Assembly: GCA_026988015.1 (NCBI GenBank)
Contig: JALSMA010000069.1
Coordinates: 1-37,552 of the forward strand
Reading direction: 5' to 3'
Origin: Desulfobulbaceae bacterium
GTDB taxonomy: Bacteria; Desulfobacterota; Desulfobulbia; Desulfobulbales; Desulfocapsaceae
Length of the DNA stretch: 37,552 nucleotides
A program made the position numbers and the translations under genes. The notes beneath the pieces are model-generated. The model had not been told where the DNA came from, ran no database searches, and saw only the letters and a list, made by a program, of their open reading frames with translations. The stretch's first letter is position 1; each line of letters opens with the position of its first letter. Shown here piece by piece: positions 18,031 to 25,869 of the stretch.

Positions 18031-18072
18031 AACACACTGAAATAGTGATTTGCGTTAGTGTTTCAGTGTGTT
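18031..18072 (+). repeat. Perfect 12-bp inverted repeat in the mini-gene leader
   Basis: Arms AACACACTGAAA (18031-18042) and TTTCAGTGTGTT (18061-18072) flank an 18-nt loop. Outside, a T-run before and an A-run after extend the stem imperfectly to about 20 bp. No T-run follows on either strand in the terminator sense, so a leader hairpin or an operator is more likely than a terminator. It ends 75 bp before the start codon of the 37-aa ORF. Confidence 0.6.
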
Positions 18073-18146
18073 ATGAAAAAAAACATCCACTGAGTAGTCA
18101 CGGGTTCAAGTATGTATTATGAACACGTTAATAGGAGGAGAATCCA

Positions 18147-18260
18147 ATGCAGGGAGCATCTGAAAGTCTTGGTGTGGTAGTTTTGGTTATGCTTGGTTTT
18201 GTGGCTGTCAGTGTGGTAGGGCAGCTGGTGAAAGTTTTGATTCGTATAGATAAAAAATAA
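18147..18260 (+). CDS. 37-aa single-TM mini-protein, paralogue of the one at 18633
   Basis: The short ORF starts MQGASESLG, has one hydrophobic helix (about 9-27, VVVLVMLGFVAVSVVG) and ends in a basic tail (VKVLIRIDKK), which predicts Nout-Cin insertion. It is called because of a near-consensus ribosome site AGGAGGAG seven bases before the ATG, an intrinsic terminator starting 20 bp after the stop, and a clear paralogue 370 bp downstream (MNGASEYLG, GFVAIS). The family is not recognised. Small single-helix proteins often serve as subunits or regulators of membrane complexes; any such role here is inference. No partner is evident: the downstream ugp genes lie on the other strand. Confidence 0.72.
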   Translation: MQGASESLGVVVLVMLGFVAVSVVGQLVKVLIRIDKK

Positions 18261-18632
18261 CGACTACGACGTATCTCTTCCCCTGTTTGTCAACGACAGC
18301 AGGGGTTTTTTTTTGTTTAAATATATTTCGCAAGGAAATTATGTGTTTACGTCCACTCGTGCCACGGTGTGCCTGATGCATGGTCTGTTGTTTTTCCCCG
18401 GTTTGTCCAATGAATTTCCCTTGAAAGTTCACTTATATCAGAATGTTGTGATGTTTTGGTTGAATTCTGTAAGCATTTTGACTATTTTTGTTCTGTTATT
18501 TGAATTCGTTTTTTTTAAATGATAGAAGAAGACATAACTACTCAAATGGTGAGGTCAGAAACGGTTGTTCTAGTGCAGAAAGTGGCATGAAAGGCAGCCG
18601 TCAGAACAAACAGAACTAGTGAGGAGAATTCT
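18261..18632. other. Intergenic region between the two mini-protein genes
   Basis: It starts with the terminator of the first mini-gene and then about 320 bp without a supported ORF. A weak -35/-10 pair (TTGACT 18478-18483, 17 bp, TGAATT 18501-18506) could drive the second mini-gene. Both mini-genes share the leader word GAGGAGAAT just before their ATG, which suggests a tandem duplication including the ribosome site. Confidence 0.4.
18280..18314 (+). terminator. Intrinsic terminator after the first mini-protein gene
   Basis: Arms CCCCTG (18280-18285) and CAGGGG (18300-18305) with partial pairing inside the loop, followed by nine T (18306-18314). It begins 20 bp after the stop codon of the 37-codon ORF and shows that this region is transcribed on the plus strand and ends here. 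Confidence 0.8.
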
Positions 18633-18761
18633 ATGAATGGTGCAAGTGAATATCTTGGTTGGGTGCTTCTGGGAACCGTGGGTTTTGTTGCAATCAGTAT
18701 CATTTTTGAGATTGGGAAACGCCTCTTTCGAGTAGAGTCAGGCAACTCTCAAGTAGAGTAA
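18633..18761 (+). CDS. 42-aa single-TM mini-protein, paralogue of the one at 18147
   Basis: The product begins MNGASEYLGWVLLG, has a hydrophobic helix (about 8-26) and a charged C-terminus (KRLFRVESGNSQVE). Against the 37-aa protein it conserves the M-x-GASE-x-LG start, a GFVA(I/V)S core and a basic segment after the helix. GAGGAG lies about six bases before the ATG. Its stop lies 22 bp from the convergent ugpC stop, with no terminator between, so transcripts may overlap. Function unknown; the family was not recognised. Confidence 0.7.
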   Translation: MNGASEYLGWVLLGTVGFVAISIIFEIGKRLFRVESGNSQVE

Positions 18762-18783
18762 TGTCTGTTTTCAGCATGGCTGG

Positions 18784-19860
18784 TCAGATTCTTTTACCTG
18801 TTTTCGGGTCAAACAGGTGAATATGCTCCGGGAGTGCTGTCAGCATCAGCACTGTTTTCGGGTTGATGTGGTGAACATGGGGCAGGCGGACAGTGATGAG
18901 CTCATCGTTTCCCTGCAGTCGTCCATATATTATAGTACTTGCTCCATGGAACTCGGCATGATCCACTGTGAGGGGTAAACCGGTCTTTCCCTTATCTGAG
19001 AGGGAAAAATGTTCCGGGCGTATTCCAAAGGTCACTTTCTTTTCTGCTATAATCTGTCTGTTAACTGAATCTACAGAGACTTGAACAGTCTCTGAAAGCT
19101 GCACTGAATTTCCATCCGCACTGATCTGTGCGCTTAAAAAGTTCATTGCGGGAGATCCCAGAAATCCAGCAACAAAGATGCTTGCCGGTTTCTCATAAAG
19201 CTCCAGGGGCGGGCCGATCTGTTCGGTATATCCATCATTGATCACAACCAGCCTGTCACCCAGGGTCATGGCCTCCACTTGGTCATGGGTGACATATATG
19301 CTGGTGACTTTCAGTCTTTTGTGGAGTTTTCGCAGTTCCAGACGCATCTGTACCCGGAGCTTGGCATCAAGGTTGCTGAGTGGTTCATCAAACAAAAAAA
19401 CTTTCGGCTCTCTTACTATGCAGCGGCCCATGGCCACCCGCTGCCGTTGTCCTCCTGATAACTGTCGTGGCTTACGATCAAGGAGTTCTTCCAGTTGCAG
19501 GAGTTTCGCTACCCGGTCCACCCGGACCTTGATCTCCTTTTTACTAAATTTTCTGAGTTTCAGCCCATACGCCATATTCTTAAAGACGGTCATGTGTGGA
19601 TAGAGGGCGTAATTCTGGAAAACCATGGCAATGTCACGATCCTTCGGTTCGAGAGTGTTTACAACCTTCCCGTCAATCGAAATTGTCCCGCTGCTGATGT
19701 CTTCGAGCCCCGCGATCATTCTTAGAAGGGTTGATTTACCACATCCAGATGGGCCGACAATGACAATAAATTCCCCGTCGGCAATATCCGTATTAATCCC
19801 ATGGAGGACTTCAGTTTCTCCATAAGATTTTATTATATCCTCAATAAGCACCTTGGCCAT
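18784..19860 (-). CDS. ugpC: ABC importer ATPase, UgpC-type (sn-glycerol-3-phosphate)
   Basis: 358 aa with Walker A GPSGCGKST (36-44), Q-loop VFQNYALYPHMTV, signature LSGGQRQRVAMGR, Walker B VFLFDEPLSNLDA and switch His in YVTHDQVEA. The C-terminal ~120 residues form the MalK/UgpC-type TOBE regulatory domain (FGIRPEHFSL, then EHIHLFDPKTG). It powers uptake with UgpA, UgpE and UgpB, encoded directly upstream. The start overlaps nothing: one base separates it from ugpE, with GGAG just before. Close MalK-type relatives exist, but the glpK/ugpB context supports glycerol-3-phosphate or a glycerophosphodiester. Confidence 0.9.
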   Translation of the reverse strand: MAKVLIEDIIKSYGETEVLHGINTDIADGEFIVIVGPSGCGKSTLLRMIAGLEDISSGTISIDGKVVNTLEPKDRDIAMVFQNYALYPHMTVFKNMAYGLKLRKFSKKEIKVRVDRVAKLLQLEELLDRKPRQLSGGQRQRVAMGRCIVREPKVFLFDEPLSNLDAKLRVQMRLELRKLHKRLKVTSIYVTHDQVEAMTLGDRLVVINDGYTEQIGPPLELYEKPASIFVAGFLGSPAMNFLSAQISADGNSVQLSETVQVSVDSVNRQIIAEKKVTFGIRPEHFSLSDKGKTGLPLTVDHAEFHGASTIIYGRLQGNDELITVRLPHVHHINPKTVLMLTALPEHIHLFDPKTGKRI

Positions 19861-19861
19861 C

Positions 19862-20710
19862 TTATTTCTCCGTCTCGGTTAATCCTTTGATAAAAAGTTT
19901 CTGCATTCCAATTACCACAAGTACTGGAGGAATCATGGCCAGCAGAGTCGTCATCATAATAAGATGCCATTCGGGAGCCTCTTCCGCTGCTTCAAGCATT
20001 TGTTTGATACCCATGACAATGGTGTACATACTTTTGTCCGTTGTGATAAGGAGCGGCCACAGGTACTGATTCCAGCCATAAATAAAGAGGATCACAAAGA
20101 GGGCCGCAATGTTTGTTCTCGATACTGGAAGCAGGATGTCTTTGAAAAAACGCATGGGGCCTGCCCCATCAATTCTGGCGGCTTCCAGGAGCTCGTCGGG
20201 TACGGTAAGGAATACCTGCCTGAACATGAAAGTGGCTGTGGCCGATGCGATGAGGGGCACGGTGAGCCCCCAGTAATTGTTCAGCATCCCGAAGTTTGCA
20301 ACGACTTCAAAAGTCGGGAGTATTCGTACTTCAACGGGGAGCATCAGGGTGATAAATATCATCCAGAAGAACATCATTCGGAATGGAAACCTGAAATAAA
20401 CAATGGCAAAGGCGGAAAGTAGAGATATGGCAATCTTTCCAACAGCGATCATCAGTGCCATTATCAGACTGTTGAACATCATGATTCCCACAGACTGTTC
20501 TTTTGCATTCCCGACTCCGTCAACAAAGGCAGCTTTGAGATTAATAAAAAACTGATCTCCAGGGAGCAGGGGCAGAGGAACCTGAGTCATGCGGATGGCG
20601 TCGTGGCTTGCACCAACAAAGGTTATCCAGATGGGAAAAGCCACTACTACCACACCGAGAATCAGTACGGTATGACTGAACCAGGCGGCCACAGGACGTT
20701 GTTCAATCAT
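19862..20710 (-). CDS. ugpE: ABC importer permease, UgpE-type
   Basis: 282-aa inner-membrane permease of the MalG/UgpE (CUT1) class with six TM helices. The EAA loop that docks to the ATPase is visible as ELLEAARIDGAGPMRFFKDILLP (about 175-197). The N-terminal cytoplasmic part is short and the first helix starts near residue 12. It pairs with the UgpA-type permease gene 49 bp upstream and is followed by ugpC one base later. The TLPVEVRI-like MLPVEVRILP segment and NQYLWPLLIT are typical of UgpE. Confidence 0.9.
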   Translation of the reverse strand: MIEQRPVAAWFSHTVLILGVVVVAFPIWITFVGASHDAIRMTQVPLPLLPGDQFFINLKAAFVDGVGNAKEQSVGIMMFNSLIMALMIAVGKIAISLLSAFAIVYFRFPFRMMFFWMIFITLMLPVEVRILPTFEVVANFGMLNNYWGLTVPLIASATATFMFRQVFLTVPDELLEAARIDGAGPMRFFKDILLPVSRTNIAALFVILFIYGWNQYLWPLLITTDKSMYTIVMGIKQMLEAAEEAPEWHLIMMTTLLAMIPPVLVVIGMQKLFIKGLTETEK

Positions 20711-20759
20711 GGCGTATCAGGAACCGGTGAAAGTGATGGGGAGTTGGAAGGTTCATTTT

Positions 20760-21641
20760 TCAGTACTCGACTTTTCGTTCTATGTAGCGAAACTGAATAA
20801 CAGTCAGGGTAATGACGATAAGCATCAGGATTACGGACTGGGCAGCAGAACCACCAAGATCAAGACCGATGAAACCATCATTGAAAACCTTATAAACGAG
20901 AATTTCCGTTGCCTTTGCCGGGCCGCCCTTTGTGACCGCATGGACTATCCCAAAGGTCTCAAAAAACGCATAGACGATATTCATTACCATGAGAAAGAAT
21001 GTTGTCGGTGAAATAAGTGGAAAAATAATGGTCCAGAATCTTCTGGCAGGTCCTGCGCCGTCAATTGCTGCAGCCTCTATCAGCGATTTCGGGATGGCCT
21101 GCATTCCTGCAAGAAAGAAGAGAAAGTTATAACTGATCTGTTTCCAGGTCGCTGCTAGAACAATGAGAGCCATGGCCTGGTTGCCGTTTAGGCGGTGATT
21201 CCACTCATAGCCTATACCATGCAGGAAATAGGACACAATACCCAGGGTCGGATCAAATATGAACATCCAGATGGTACCGGCCACCACTGGCGCTACGGCA
21301 TAGGGCCAGATGAGCAGGGTACGATAGGTACGTGTTCCACGTACTACATGGTCCGCCGTTGCGGCGAGGAGCAGGGCAATGGACAACGATAAAAATGCCA
21401 CCAGTGACGAGAATACAACAGTTCTTAAAAAGGTACTGAAGTAGATCTCGTCTGAAAAGAGCAGGGCATAGTTTTCAAACCAGATGAGCTCACTTTTGAG
21501 GCCAAAAGGGTCCTCAAGAAGCATGGACTGGTATACTGCCTGGCTGGCTGGCCAGATAAAAAAAGCCACAGTTATAATTATCTGGGGTGCTACCAGGAGA
21601 TATGGCAGTAGTGATGGTTTGAAGTGGGTTCTTTTGATCAT
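20760..21641 (-). CDS. ugpA: ABC importer permease, UgpA-type
   Basis: 293-aa permease of the MalF/UgpA (CUT1) class with six TM helices and no large periplasmic loop. The EAA loop reads [27 protein letters not shown] (around 186-212). The UgpA-like segments are [20 protein letters not shown] near the N-terminus and [18 protein letters not shown] near the end. It lies between ugpB (72 bp upstream) and ugpE (49 bp downstream) in the same operon and forms the heterodimeric channel with UgpE. Confidence 0.9.
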   Translation of the reverse strand: MIKRTHFKPSLLPYLLVAPQIIITVAFFIWPASQAVYQSMLLEDPFGLKSELIWFENYALLFSDEIYFSTFLRTVVFSSLVAFLSLSIALLLAATADHVVRGTRTYRTLLIWPYAVAPVVAGTIWMFIFDPTLGIVSYFLHGIGYEWNHRLNGNQAMALIVLAATWKQISYNFLFFLAGMQAIPKSLIEAAAIDGAGPARRFWTIIFPLISPTTFFLMVMNIVYAFFETFGIVHAVTKGGPAKATEILVYKVFNDGFIGLDLGGSAAQSVILMLIVITLTVIQFRYIERKVEY

Positions 21642-21713
21642 GGAAGCTGTTACAGCAGCGGGCCGAAGATGATCCTCTGCTGTAACGGAGTTGTCAGGTG
21701 TATAATTGTCTGC

Positions 21714-23036
21714 TTATCTGTTCGCTTTTTCAAACTTCCTCAACAATTTGTTGCCACGTCTTACTGCATCGTCCATGGCCTCAGTGGCGGTTTTGCTGCC
21801 ATTCCATATAGCCTCCATTTCTTCATTGATAATGTCGCGAACCTGTACAAAATTACCAAAGCGGACACCTTTGGAATTAGGAGTGGGGGTGTTGAGACTG
21901 AGCTGTTTGATGGCTGTGTCGGTGCCAGGGTTTTTGTCGTAAAAGCCTTCTTTTTTGCTCAGCTCGTAAGCAGCTTTGGTAATGGGGACGTAACCGGTTT
22001 CCTGGTGCCACCATGCTTGCACATCAGGAGAGGAGAGGTAGCTCATAAACTGGGATACACCTCTGTAGTCACCTTTGGCATGACCTTTGAGGACCCATAA
22101 TGTCGCACCTCCAATGATGGAGTTCTGCGGTTTGTCGATTACATCTGGTGAGTAAGGCAGCATGGTCTGACCGAACGCAAATTTTGCCTGTTTTTTGATA
22201 CCACCGTAATAGGCGGAGGAGTTGATCCACATTCCAACTTCCTGATTGATAAACATGGGCAGGCTGTCACCTCTACGGCCGCCATAGAGAAATAGATTTT
22301 CCTGCTGGCCTTTGGCGATACTAGCAAGGATATTGGTTACATCCTTGTTGTTAAAGGTGAAGCTGGTATCCAGCCCTGCAAACCCGTTTTCTTTGGTGCC
22401 CATAGGAATATTATGCCAGGCACTGTAATTTTCAATCATTACCCATGATTGCCAGCCAAAGGAGAAACCACCCTTGTATCCGGCTGCAACCAGTTTCTTC
22501 GATGCCGCAGTAACCTCAGGCCATGTCTTGGGTATTTCTGTTATTCCCGCTTTTGCAAAGGCGTCTTTGTTATACCAGAGAACTGGGGTAGAACTGTTGA
22601 ATGGCATGGAGAGAAGTTCACCGTCTGCTGTCTGATAGTAGCTGATAACCGCAGGAAGAAAGGCTGATTTGTCAAGTTTTATTCCTGAGTCGGCCATCAT
22701 CTTTTCAACGGGATATACTGCCCCTTTTGCCGCCATCATGGTAGCTGTTCCAACCTCGAAAACCTGAACAATATGGGGATGTTTTCCGGCGCGGAATGAG
22801 GCGATGGCCGCTGTCATGGTTTCAGTGTAATTTCCCTTGTACACAGGGACTATCTTGAATTCTTCCTGTGAGGCATTAAAAGATTCTGCTATCTTGTTAA
22901 CCCGTTCACCGTTTACACCGCCCATGGCGTGCCACCATTGGATGTCGGTGGTGGCCCAGCTGTTTGCAGCAAGTCCTGCTGAAAAAACTGCAACTGCACT
23001 GATGGAGAGAATGGTTTTCTTCAGGTCTCTTCTCAT
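21714..23036 (-). CDS. ugpB: Periplasmic sn-glycerol-3-phosphate-binding protein
   Basis: 440 aa with a signal peptide (MRRDLKK, hydrophobic core, cut after NSWA near residue 28) and a family-1 extracellular solute-binding fold. The mature start IQWWHAMGGVNGERVNKIAESFN is the classical UgpB signature, with W and H contacting the phosphate ligand; SSTPVLWYNKDAF and SYLSSPDVQAWWHQETGYVPIT also fit UgpB. It delivers glycerol-3-phosphate or glycerophosphodiesters to UgpAE. It is the first gene of the importer operon; GAGGAG precedes the ATG, and a small hairpin sits just upstream of that site. Confidence 0.93.
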   Translation of the reverse strand: MRRDLKKTILSISAVAVFSAGLAANSWATTDIQWWHAMGGVNGERVNKIAESFNASQEEFKIVPVYKGNYTETMTAAIASFRAGKHPHIVQVFEVGTATMMAAKGAVYPVEKMMADSGIKLDKSAFLPAVISYYQTADGELLSMPFNSSTPVLWYNKDAFAKAGITEIPKTWPEVTAASKKLVAAGYKGGFSFGWQSWVMIENYSAWHNIPMGTKENGFAGLDTSFTFNNKDVTNILASIAKGQQENLFLYGGRRGDSLPMFINQEVGMWINSSAYYGGIKKQAKFAFGQTMLPYSPDVIDKPQNSIIGGATLWVLKGHAKGDYRGVSQFMSYLSSPDVQAWWHQETGYVPITKAAYELSKKEGFYDKNPGTDTAIKQLSLNTPTPNSKGVRFGNFVQVRDIINEEMEAIWNGSKTATEAMDDAVRRGNKLLRKFEKANR

Positions 23037-23059
23037 GATTTACTCCTCTGGTTATAGTT

Positions 23060-23077
23060 ACTGTAAGTAATTACAGT
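23060..23077 (-). promoter_or_regulatory. Perfect 7-bp inverted repeat in the ugpB leader
   Basis: ACTGTAA and TTACAGT are separated by four bases, 24 bp before the ugpB start and about ten bases from the GAGGAG ribosome site. It may be an operator or a small leader hairpin limiting translation. Confidence 0.4.
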
Positions 23078-23205
23078 TCCGATGTTGCGTTGCATATGTC
23101 TGGTTAATTGATTTCTCAAACTATGATGGATTCGCCAAAAATCTTCTTCGTTATGCGCCCCATTAGGAAGTGCCTTTGGGGCAGAAAATTTTAATCATTA
23201 CGACA

Positions 23206-23218
23206 TACCGTATCGGTA
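23206..23218. promoter_or_regulatory. Short palindrome upstream of ugpB
   Basis: TACCG-TAT-CGGTA is a perfect 5-3-5 inverted repeat located about 170 bp before ugpB. The position and symmetry would suit a regulator of glycerol-phosphate uptake, but no matching family site is known to me. Confidence 0.3.
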
Positions 23219-23444
23219 CGCAGAAATAATAAAAAATTCACGCCTCGCATCCAGATGAAGTCTGCTTGACCATCTTAACTTCAACCTTCTTACGAGTCTA
23301 TCAAACTATAGTTTCTGTGGATCATAATCAACAAGAAAGTGCTTCTTAATAGAAAACTAATAACCGGAACCCGTGGTCGTTCGATGGTACTGCAGCCTGT
23401 TTTTTTTTCGACCCCGTTGGTTATGATGTGCTATGTTAAGGGGT

Positions 23445-24950
23445 TCATGGAGGACATGAGCTGCTCAGGGTGCGTCGGACTGCATCCTGCCAGCCATTGT
23501 ACTTGCTGGCACGTGTTTCCGGGTCAAGGGATGGGCTGAAGCGTGTATCCCTGTTCCAGGAGCTGGCAAAATCAACCGGGCTTGGGCATATCCCGGCCTG
23601 AAGGCCTGCAAGATAGGCTGCTCCAACGGCCGTGGTTTCCAAAACTACGGGCCTGTCAACCGGCGCATCGAGAATGTCGGCAAGAAACTGCATGGTCCAG
23701 TCAGAGGTGACCATACCACCATCTACCCGAAGCACAGTCTTTTTGTCAGCCATCATATCCCAGTCACCCTGCATAGCTTCAAGGAGATCACGGGTCTGGT
23801 AGCAGACAGATTCAAGGGCCGCTTTTGCAAATTCGGAAGGGCCTGAGCTCCGGGTCAGACCAAACATTGCTCCCCGTGATTCTGCGTCCCAGTATGGCGC
23901 ACCAAGACCGGTAAAGGCAGGAACAAGGTATACATGCTGTTCTATGTCAGATCCTGCTGCGAGTTTTTCAGCATCTGATGCTTTCTGAATGATTCCCAAG
24001 GAATCCCGCAGCCACTGAACGGCAGCACCAGCAATGAAAATTGACCCTTCAAGGGCGTAATGTCTTTGCCCCTGCAGCTGGTAGGCAACCGTTGTGATGA
24101 GGCGGTTTTTCGAGAGAACCGGGGTCGCTCCGGTGTTCAGCATGGCAAAACATCCGGTGCCGTATGTGGATTTCAGCATTCCCGGCTTAAAGCACGCCTG
24201 GCCGATAAGGGCTGCCTGCTGATCTCCGGCGATACCAGAGATCGGGATCTCTCTGTCAAACAGGTTCGCCTTGGTCATTCCAAAATCTGAGGCACAGTCA
24301 TGGATTCGGGGCAGCATGGATTCGGGGATGTTGAAGAGGTCGAGTAAATCCTGATCCCAGCAACCGGAATGAATATTAAAGAGCAGAGTGCGTGAGGCAT
24401 TGGTCGCATCTGTCGCATGGACATGACCTCCCGTCAGTTGCCAGAGAAGATAAGAATCCACCGTGCCAAAAGCCAGACGGCCGACCTCTGCCAGATGGCG
24501 TGCTCCGTTGACATGGTCAAGGATCCAGGATATTTTTGTGGCTGAGAAATAGGGATCCAGAAAAAGACCGGTTCTGCTGGTGACTAGTTCTTCATGGCCA
24601 GCCGCCTTCATGGCAATACAGGTATCACTGGTTCTGCGATCCTGCCATACAATAGCTGGATGGATGGCTTTTCCGTTTTTTCTGTCCCAGATAATGGTAG
24701 TTTCACGCTGGTTGGTTATACCGATTGCGGTAATGTCTGCAGCGTTCAGTCCGGATTTTGCAAGGACTTCATGGCAGGTGTTAAGACTGCTCTGCCAGAT
24801 ATCTGCGGGGTTGTGCTCAACCCACCCGGATCTGGGGAAATGTTGTTTGAATTCCTGCTGAGCCACGGCAAGGGGCTTAAGCGTATCGGTGAAAATGATT
24901 GCGCGGCTGGAGGTGGTACCCTGATCAATGGCAAGAATATGAGACGTCAT
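23445..24950 (-). CDS. glpK: Glycerol kinase
   Basis: 501 aa, the normal GlpK length. It phosphorylates glycerol to sn-glycerol-3-phosphate with ATP in the cytoplasm (FGGY family). The N-terminus [16 protein letters not shown] is the phosphate-1 motif; [38 protein letters not shown] and TYGTGCF are GlpK-specific. The open frame extends 44 codons further upstream to 25082, but the start at 24950 is chosen because it has GGGAGAG before it and gives the family N-terminus. It lies about 400 bp upstream of the ugp operon on the same strand, giving kinase plus uptake for the same metabolite. Confidence 0.95.
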   Translation of the reverse strand: MTSHILAIDQGTTSSRAIIFTDTLKPLAVAQQEFKQHFPRSGWVEHNPADIWQSSLNTCHEVLAKSGLNAADITAIGITNQRETTIIWDRKNGKAIHPAIVWQDRRTSDTCIAMKAAGHEELVTSRTGLFLDPYFSATKISWILDHVNGARHLAEVGRLAFGTVDSYLLWQLTGGHVHATDATNASRTLLFNIHSGCWDQDLLDLFNIPESMLPRIHDCASDFGMTKANLFDREIPISGIAGDQQAALIGQACFKPGMLKSTYGTGCFAMLNTGATPVLSKNRLITTVAYQLQGQRHYALEGSIFIAGAAVQWLRDSLGIIQKASDAEKLAAGSDIEQHVYLVPAFTGLGAPYWDAESRGAMFGLTRSSGPSEFAKAALESVCYQTRDLLEAMQGDWDMMADKKTVLRVDGGMVTSDWTMQFLADILDAPVDRPVVLETTAVGAAYLAGLQAGICPSPVDFASSWNRDTRFSPSLDPETRASKYNGWQDAVRRTLSSSCPP

Positions 24951-25229
24951 AAAGAGCTCTCCCAACTGAAGTGAATCCTTTATACAAACAATTTGTGTCT
25001 TACCCCATGAAAACTGTAATACAAAACAAGAACCCGTGAAATCGTTTTTGAAGACAGGAATTTGGAACTGGCACCAAGGCATTTATCCAGCGACTCTAAA
25101 CTGAAGTTCCTTTTACGGGTCGGCATTGTTGTTTTGTCGGACGAAGCCGCTATGCGGGAATACCATTCGATGAGTTTTCATATTTTCAATCAACGCAGTG
25201 TAACCTCAAGCTTTTCTTGTAATATACCA

Positions 25230-25467
25230 ATGGCGGCAATGCAAGTGCATTTGCAATATCTGAAACTGGCTGGTCTGAGACCTGAAACCATTGACACCCA
25301 TTCACGCACAACTCAGAAGAGTTGGTAGCTATTTCGATTGCCGGATCGACAGCCTTTCAACCGACTAGCTCCTTGGCTACTTCAATGCCCTGCTGAAAAG
25401 TCGTTTCTTTGAGTACTGTCAATCTCGATTTGTATGGGCTTAAATTATTCTACTCCAGATTACTGCA
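25230..25467 (+). pseudogene. Remnant of a tyrosine recombinase/integrase N-terminal domain
   Basis: Reading across frames gives a recognisable SAM-like N-terminal domain of phage-integrase recombinases: HLQYLKLAGLRPETIDTHSR, then (next frame) RVGSYFDCRIDSLSTD, an in-frame TAG, LLGYFNALLK, and after another shift LSTVNLDLYGLKLFYSRL. Family proteins read similarly (one stretch near STVKLDLYGLKFFY). At least two frameshifts and one stop break it, and the catalytic domain is absent or unrecognisable in the next 300 bp. It is a decayed copy of a mobile-element recombinase and explains part of the 800-bp gap between glpK and the TonB receptor gene. Confidence 0.65.
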
Positions 25468-25767
25468 TTTCTGATAATGCCTATTTCGGTAGGAGTTATA
25501 ACTGTTTCTTATAGTGGCACAATTGTTACAGACGTCACTATGGCCTCCAAGCTGAGAAGTCCTGCAGGACATAATTGCTGCCACTACTTTTCGCTGATTT
25601 TTGATGACAGGATAACTGCCTTAAACTTTTCCCGTACCTGCGAAAAGATGTTGTGATAAAACTCTAGGCCGAGGTGTGTTCAACAAAACTGTTAAAATCG
25701 CTTTGCCCAACCTACACCTGGATCAACAGTTGATATTAATTGTTGTTGCCTTTTAATGGAAATGTAG
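25468..25767. other. Non-coding stretch after the recombinase remnant
   Basis: No ORF or family match is seen. It probably includes further decayed mobile-element sequence and, at its right end, the upstream part of the TonB receptor promoter. Confidence 0.4.
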
Positions 25768-25770
25768 ATG

Positions 25771-25783
25771 TGCTATAATAGCA
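25771..25783 (+). promoter_or_regulatory. Extended -10 promoter within a palindrome, upstream of the TonB receptor operon
   Basis: A perfect TATAAT (25774-25779) preceded by TG at extended -10 distance lies inside the near-perfect palindrome TGCTATAATAGCA. No good -35 is present at 17 bp (TTTTAA). The symmetric arms over the -10 would suit a repressor. Transcription from here would start near 25786, which supports ATG 25870 rather than 25768 as translation start. Confidence 0.5.
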
Positions 25784-25869
25784 TGAAGTTACGTAATAAT
25801 ATGAGCATCAAAGATGCCTCTTTGGCACTGTCGTTTGCTATTCATGTAATTACATTAATAAAACAAGAG

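Larger units (their letters stand above)
17663..18146. other. Regulatory intergenic region upstream of the first mini-protein gene
   Basis: About 480 bp, AT-rich. It holds a plausible sigma-70-type promoter (17940-17968), a perfect 12-bp inverted repeat embedded in a longer A/T-flanked stem (18021-18082), and an excellent ribosome site AGGAGGAG (18133-18140). An 88-codon open frame across it (17856-18122) has no family features and cuts through these elements, so it was not called. Confidence 0.5.
23037..23444. other. Intergenic region between glpK and ugpB
   Basis: About 400 bp, carrying the ugpB promoter region. Two symmetric elements stand out: ACTGTAA-4 nt-TTACAGT (23060-23077), just upstream of the ugpB ribosome site, and TACCG-TAT-CGGTA (23206-23218), about 170 bp upstream of the start codon. 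No clear intrinsic terminator for glpK was found. No ORF is supported. Confidence 0.5.

Noticed and set aside
17856-18122. An 88-codon open frame before the first mini-gene
   Set aside because: It lacks a ribosome site and family features, and it runs across a promoter and an inverted repeat that better explain the region.
24951-25082. 44-codon N-terminal extension of glycerol kinase
   Set aside because: The GlpK family begins at the DQGTT motif a few residues after the ATG at 24950, which has its own ribosome site.
25768-25869. Upstream extension of the TonB receptor frame (ATG 25768)
   Set aside because: It overlaps the TATAAT element and would place the signal peptide 34 residues inside; ATG 25870 gives a normal signal peptide.
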